This document shows, piece by piece, positions 5,277-6,274 of a stretch of 6,274 nucleotides of DNA. Location: positions 1-6,274 of the forward strand of contig CAKTZN010000107.1 in NCBI GenBank assembly GCA_934635545.1, read 5' to 3'. Every line of letters begins with the position of its first letter. The stretch's first letter is position 1. The DNA comes from an uncultured Oscillospiraceae bacterium (GTDB taxonomy: Bacteria; Bacillota; Clostridia; Oscillospirales; Oscillospiraceae). The position numbers and the translations under genes are program-made. Under the pieces are notes generated by a model, which saw only the letters and a program-made list of their open reading frames with translations, was not told the origin of the DNA and ran no database searches.

Positions 5277-5284
5277 AAGGAGGT
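5277..5284 (+). promoter_or_regulatory. Strong ribosome binding site deciding the parA start
   Basis: AAGGAGGT directly abuts an ATG at 5285, too close for initiation there, and lies six bases before an in-frame TTG at 5291. The TTG is therefore the likely start. Confidence 0.7.
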
Positions 5285-5290
5285 ATGCTT

Positions 5291-6100
5291 TTGAAAACCA
5301 TCGCATTGGCAAATCAAAAGGGCGGCGTGGGAAAAACCACCACAGCCGCCAGTTTGGGTGTCGGTCTTGCCCAGCAGGGCAAGAAAGTTCTGTTGGTAGA
5401 CGCCGACGCTCAGGGGAATCTTACCCAAATGCTGGGCTGGCGGCAGCCGGACGAGCTTTCCCCCACGCTGGCCGACCTGATGACCAAGACCGTCAACGAG
5501 GAATCCATCTCGCCCGGCGAGGGTATCCTGCACCATGCGTCCGGCGTCGATCTTGTCCCCGCCAATATCGAACTGTCGGGACTGGAGGTGACGCTGGTGA
5601 ACGTCATGAGCCGTGAAACGGTGCTGCGGCAGTATCTGTCCGGATTGGCACCGGCCTACGACTACGCCATCATCGACTGTATGCCCTCGCTGGGAATGCT
5701 GACCATCAACGCACTGACCGCGGCAGACAGCGTTATCATTCCGGTGCAGGGGCAGTATCTGGCCGCCAAGGGGCTGGAGCAGCTTATGCGTACCATCGCC
5801 CGCGTCAAGCGGCAGATCAATCCCCACCTGACGGTGGACGGTATCCTGCTGACCATGATGGACAGCCGTACCACGCTGGCCAGGGAAGTCAGTGAGCAGC
5901 TACGCAGGAACTATGGTAGCCGTGTGTTCAGCAGCGAGATACCCCGCTCCATCCGCGTGGCGGAGATCAGCGCCACGGGAACCAGCATCTATGAGCATGA
6001 TCCAGACGGGAAAGCGGCGCAGGCATATGCCGCGCTGACGAAGGAGGTGTTGCAGCTTGGCCCGCAAATTAAACGGCATCGAACTGGTCAAGTACGATGA
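5291..6100 (+). CDS. parA: ParA/Soj-type partition ATPase
   Basis: A 269-residue ATPase that, with ParB bound to a centromere-like site, moves and positions the element's DNA on the nucleoid. It starts with MKTIALANQ and the deviant Walker A KGGVGKTT (residues 10-17), followed by the conserved DADAQGN (37-43), the Walker B region YAIIDCMPSLG (125-135), PVQGQYLAAKG (151-161), and the C-terminal IPRSIRVAEI block (217-226). The length fits chromosomal and ICE-type (Soj-like) ParA without an N-terminal DNA-binding domain. The TTG at 5291 is preferred over the ATG at 5285 because of ribosome binding site spacing, and the resulting N-terminus is the usual one for the family. The gene overlaps parB by 44 bases. 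The upstream 150 bases hold a divergent promoter for the ATPase and a terminator-like hairpin; I see no good plus-strand promoter, so expression may depend on read-through or on a promoter I cannot recognise. Confidence 0.95.
   Translation: MKTIALANQKGGVGKTTTAASLGVGLAQQGKKVLLVDADAQGNLTQMLGWRQPDELSPTLADLMTKTVNEESISPGEGILHHASGVDLVPANIELSGLEVTLVNVMSRETVLRQYLSGLAPAYDYAIIDCMPSLGMLTINALTAADSVIIPVQGQYLAAKGLEQLMRTIARVKRQINPHLTVDGILLTMMDSRTTLAREVSEQLRRNYGSRVFSSEIPRSIRVAEISATGTSIYEHDPDGKAAQAYAALTKEVLQLGPQIKRHRTGQVR
6041..6048 (+). promoter_or_regulatory. Ribosome binding site of parB inside parA
   Basis: AAGGAGGT, eight bases before the TTG at 6057. It lies within the parA coding sequence and supports the overlapping start of parB. 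Confidence 0.75.
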
Positions 6101-6274
6101 TTTATTCAAGACGGACGCGGAGCGGGAAGCCGACCAGCAGGAGCGGGTGCAGATCGTGCCTGCGGAGCAGGTGTTCCCCTATGCGCGGCAGCCGTACTCC
6201 GTAGACCGGCCCAGCGCCGATCTGGTGCGGCTGATGGACAGCATTGAGCGCACCGGCATTGCCGAGCCGCTGAT
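6057..6274 (+). CDS. parB: ParB-family partition protein, N-terminal part (cut by window end)
   Basis: The first 72 residues of a ParB-type protein, open at the window edge. After a short basic start (LARKLNGIELVKYDDLF, first residue read as Met), a linker rich in Glu, Asp and Gln leads into the ParB/Srx domain: VQIVPAEQVFPYARQPYSV (31-49) and LVRLMDSIERTGIAEPL (56-72). This is the usual 'I-P-x-x-x-I/V-x-P...P-Y/F' opening, followed by the helix and 'GI-x-x-P-L'. The CTPase motif and helix-turn-helix lie beyond the window. The start is TTG with a strong ribosome binding site. Its overlap with parA (44 bases, a different frame) implies co-transcription and probably translational coupling. Sequence gives no view of its binding site, though the inverted repeats in 2120-2300 are candidates. 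Confidence 0.88.
   Translation, partial: MARKLNGIELVKYDDLFKTDAEREADQQERVQIVPAEQVFPYARQPYSVDRPSADLVRLMDSIERTGIAEPL

Noticed and set aside
5177..5827. 216-codon minus-strand open frame opposite parA
   Set aside because: It is antisense to a ParA with all its nucleotide-binding motifs. Its composition is typical of a shadow frame.

Overview
The window looks like an internal piece of a mobile genetic element from a gut-type Firmicute (class Clostridia, probably Oscillospiraceae or a relative). The evidence is a fairly GC-rich coding style with strong AGGAGG-type ribosome binding sites, sigma-A type promoters, a TnpX/TndX-like large serine recombinase, a DUF6017 winged-helix replication-type protein and a ParA/ParB pair. 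No rRNA, tRNA, CRISPR array or housekeeping gene is visible. The host assignment is inferred from gene content, not proven.

Layout, left to right. (1) Positions 1-225 hold a possible unidentified gene tail and a strong intrinsic terminator at 125-176. (2) Positions 226-2119 are the recombination module: a 52-residue TnpW-like small protein followed by a 565-residue serine recombinase, whose best promoter lies inside the last codons of the small gene. (3) Positions 2120-2628 are a 0.5 kb gene-free stretch with a 15-bp palindrome, an 18-bp-arm inverted repeat and a terminator-like hairpin. It ends in a clean promoter and is the best candidate in the window for an attachment site or element junction. 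(4) Positions 2629-2823 encode a 64-residue SHOCT-like protein, followed by a 12-bp-stem hairpin. (5) Positions 2908-3780 encode the DUF6017 protein. Its linker-coding region carries direct and inverted repeats followed by an AT-rich patch, the layout of an origin located inside an initiator gene. (6) Positions 3781-5190 are a self-contained antisense cassette: promoter, AAA/DUF4143 ATPase with a PD-(D/E)XK-like C-terminal motif, and terminator. (7) From 5244 to the end come a U-tract hairpin, parA and the start of parB, with parB overlapping the end of parA.

How the parts may work together (inference): the serine recombinase moves the element, DUF6017 plus ParA/ParB would let the excised or plasmid form replicate and be inherited, and the antisense ATPase is cargo that splits what is plausibly an ancestral DUF6017-parA-parB block. 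The most notable signals are the possible in-gene origin, the antisense ATPase cassette bounded by an 8-bp direct repeat, the structured gap between recombinase and replication module, and a terminator-like hairpin just before parA. None of these could be verified by search from the sequence alone.
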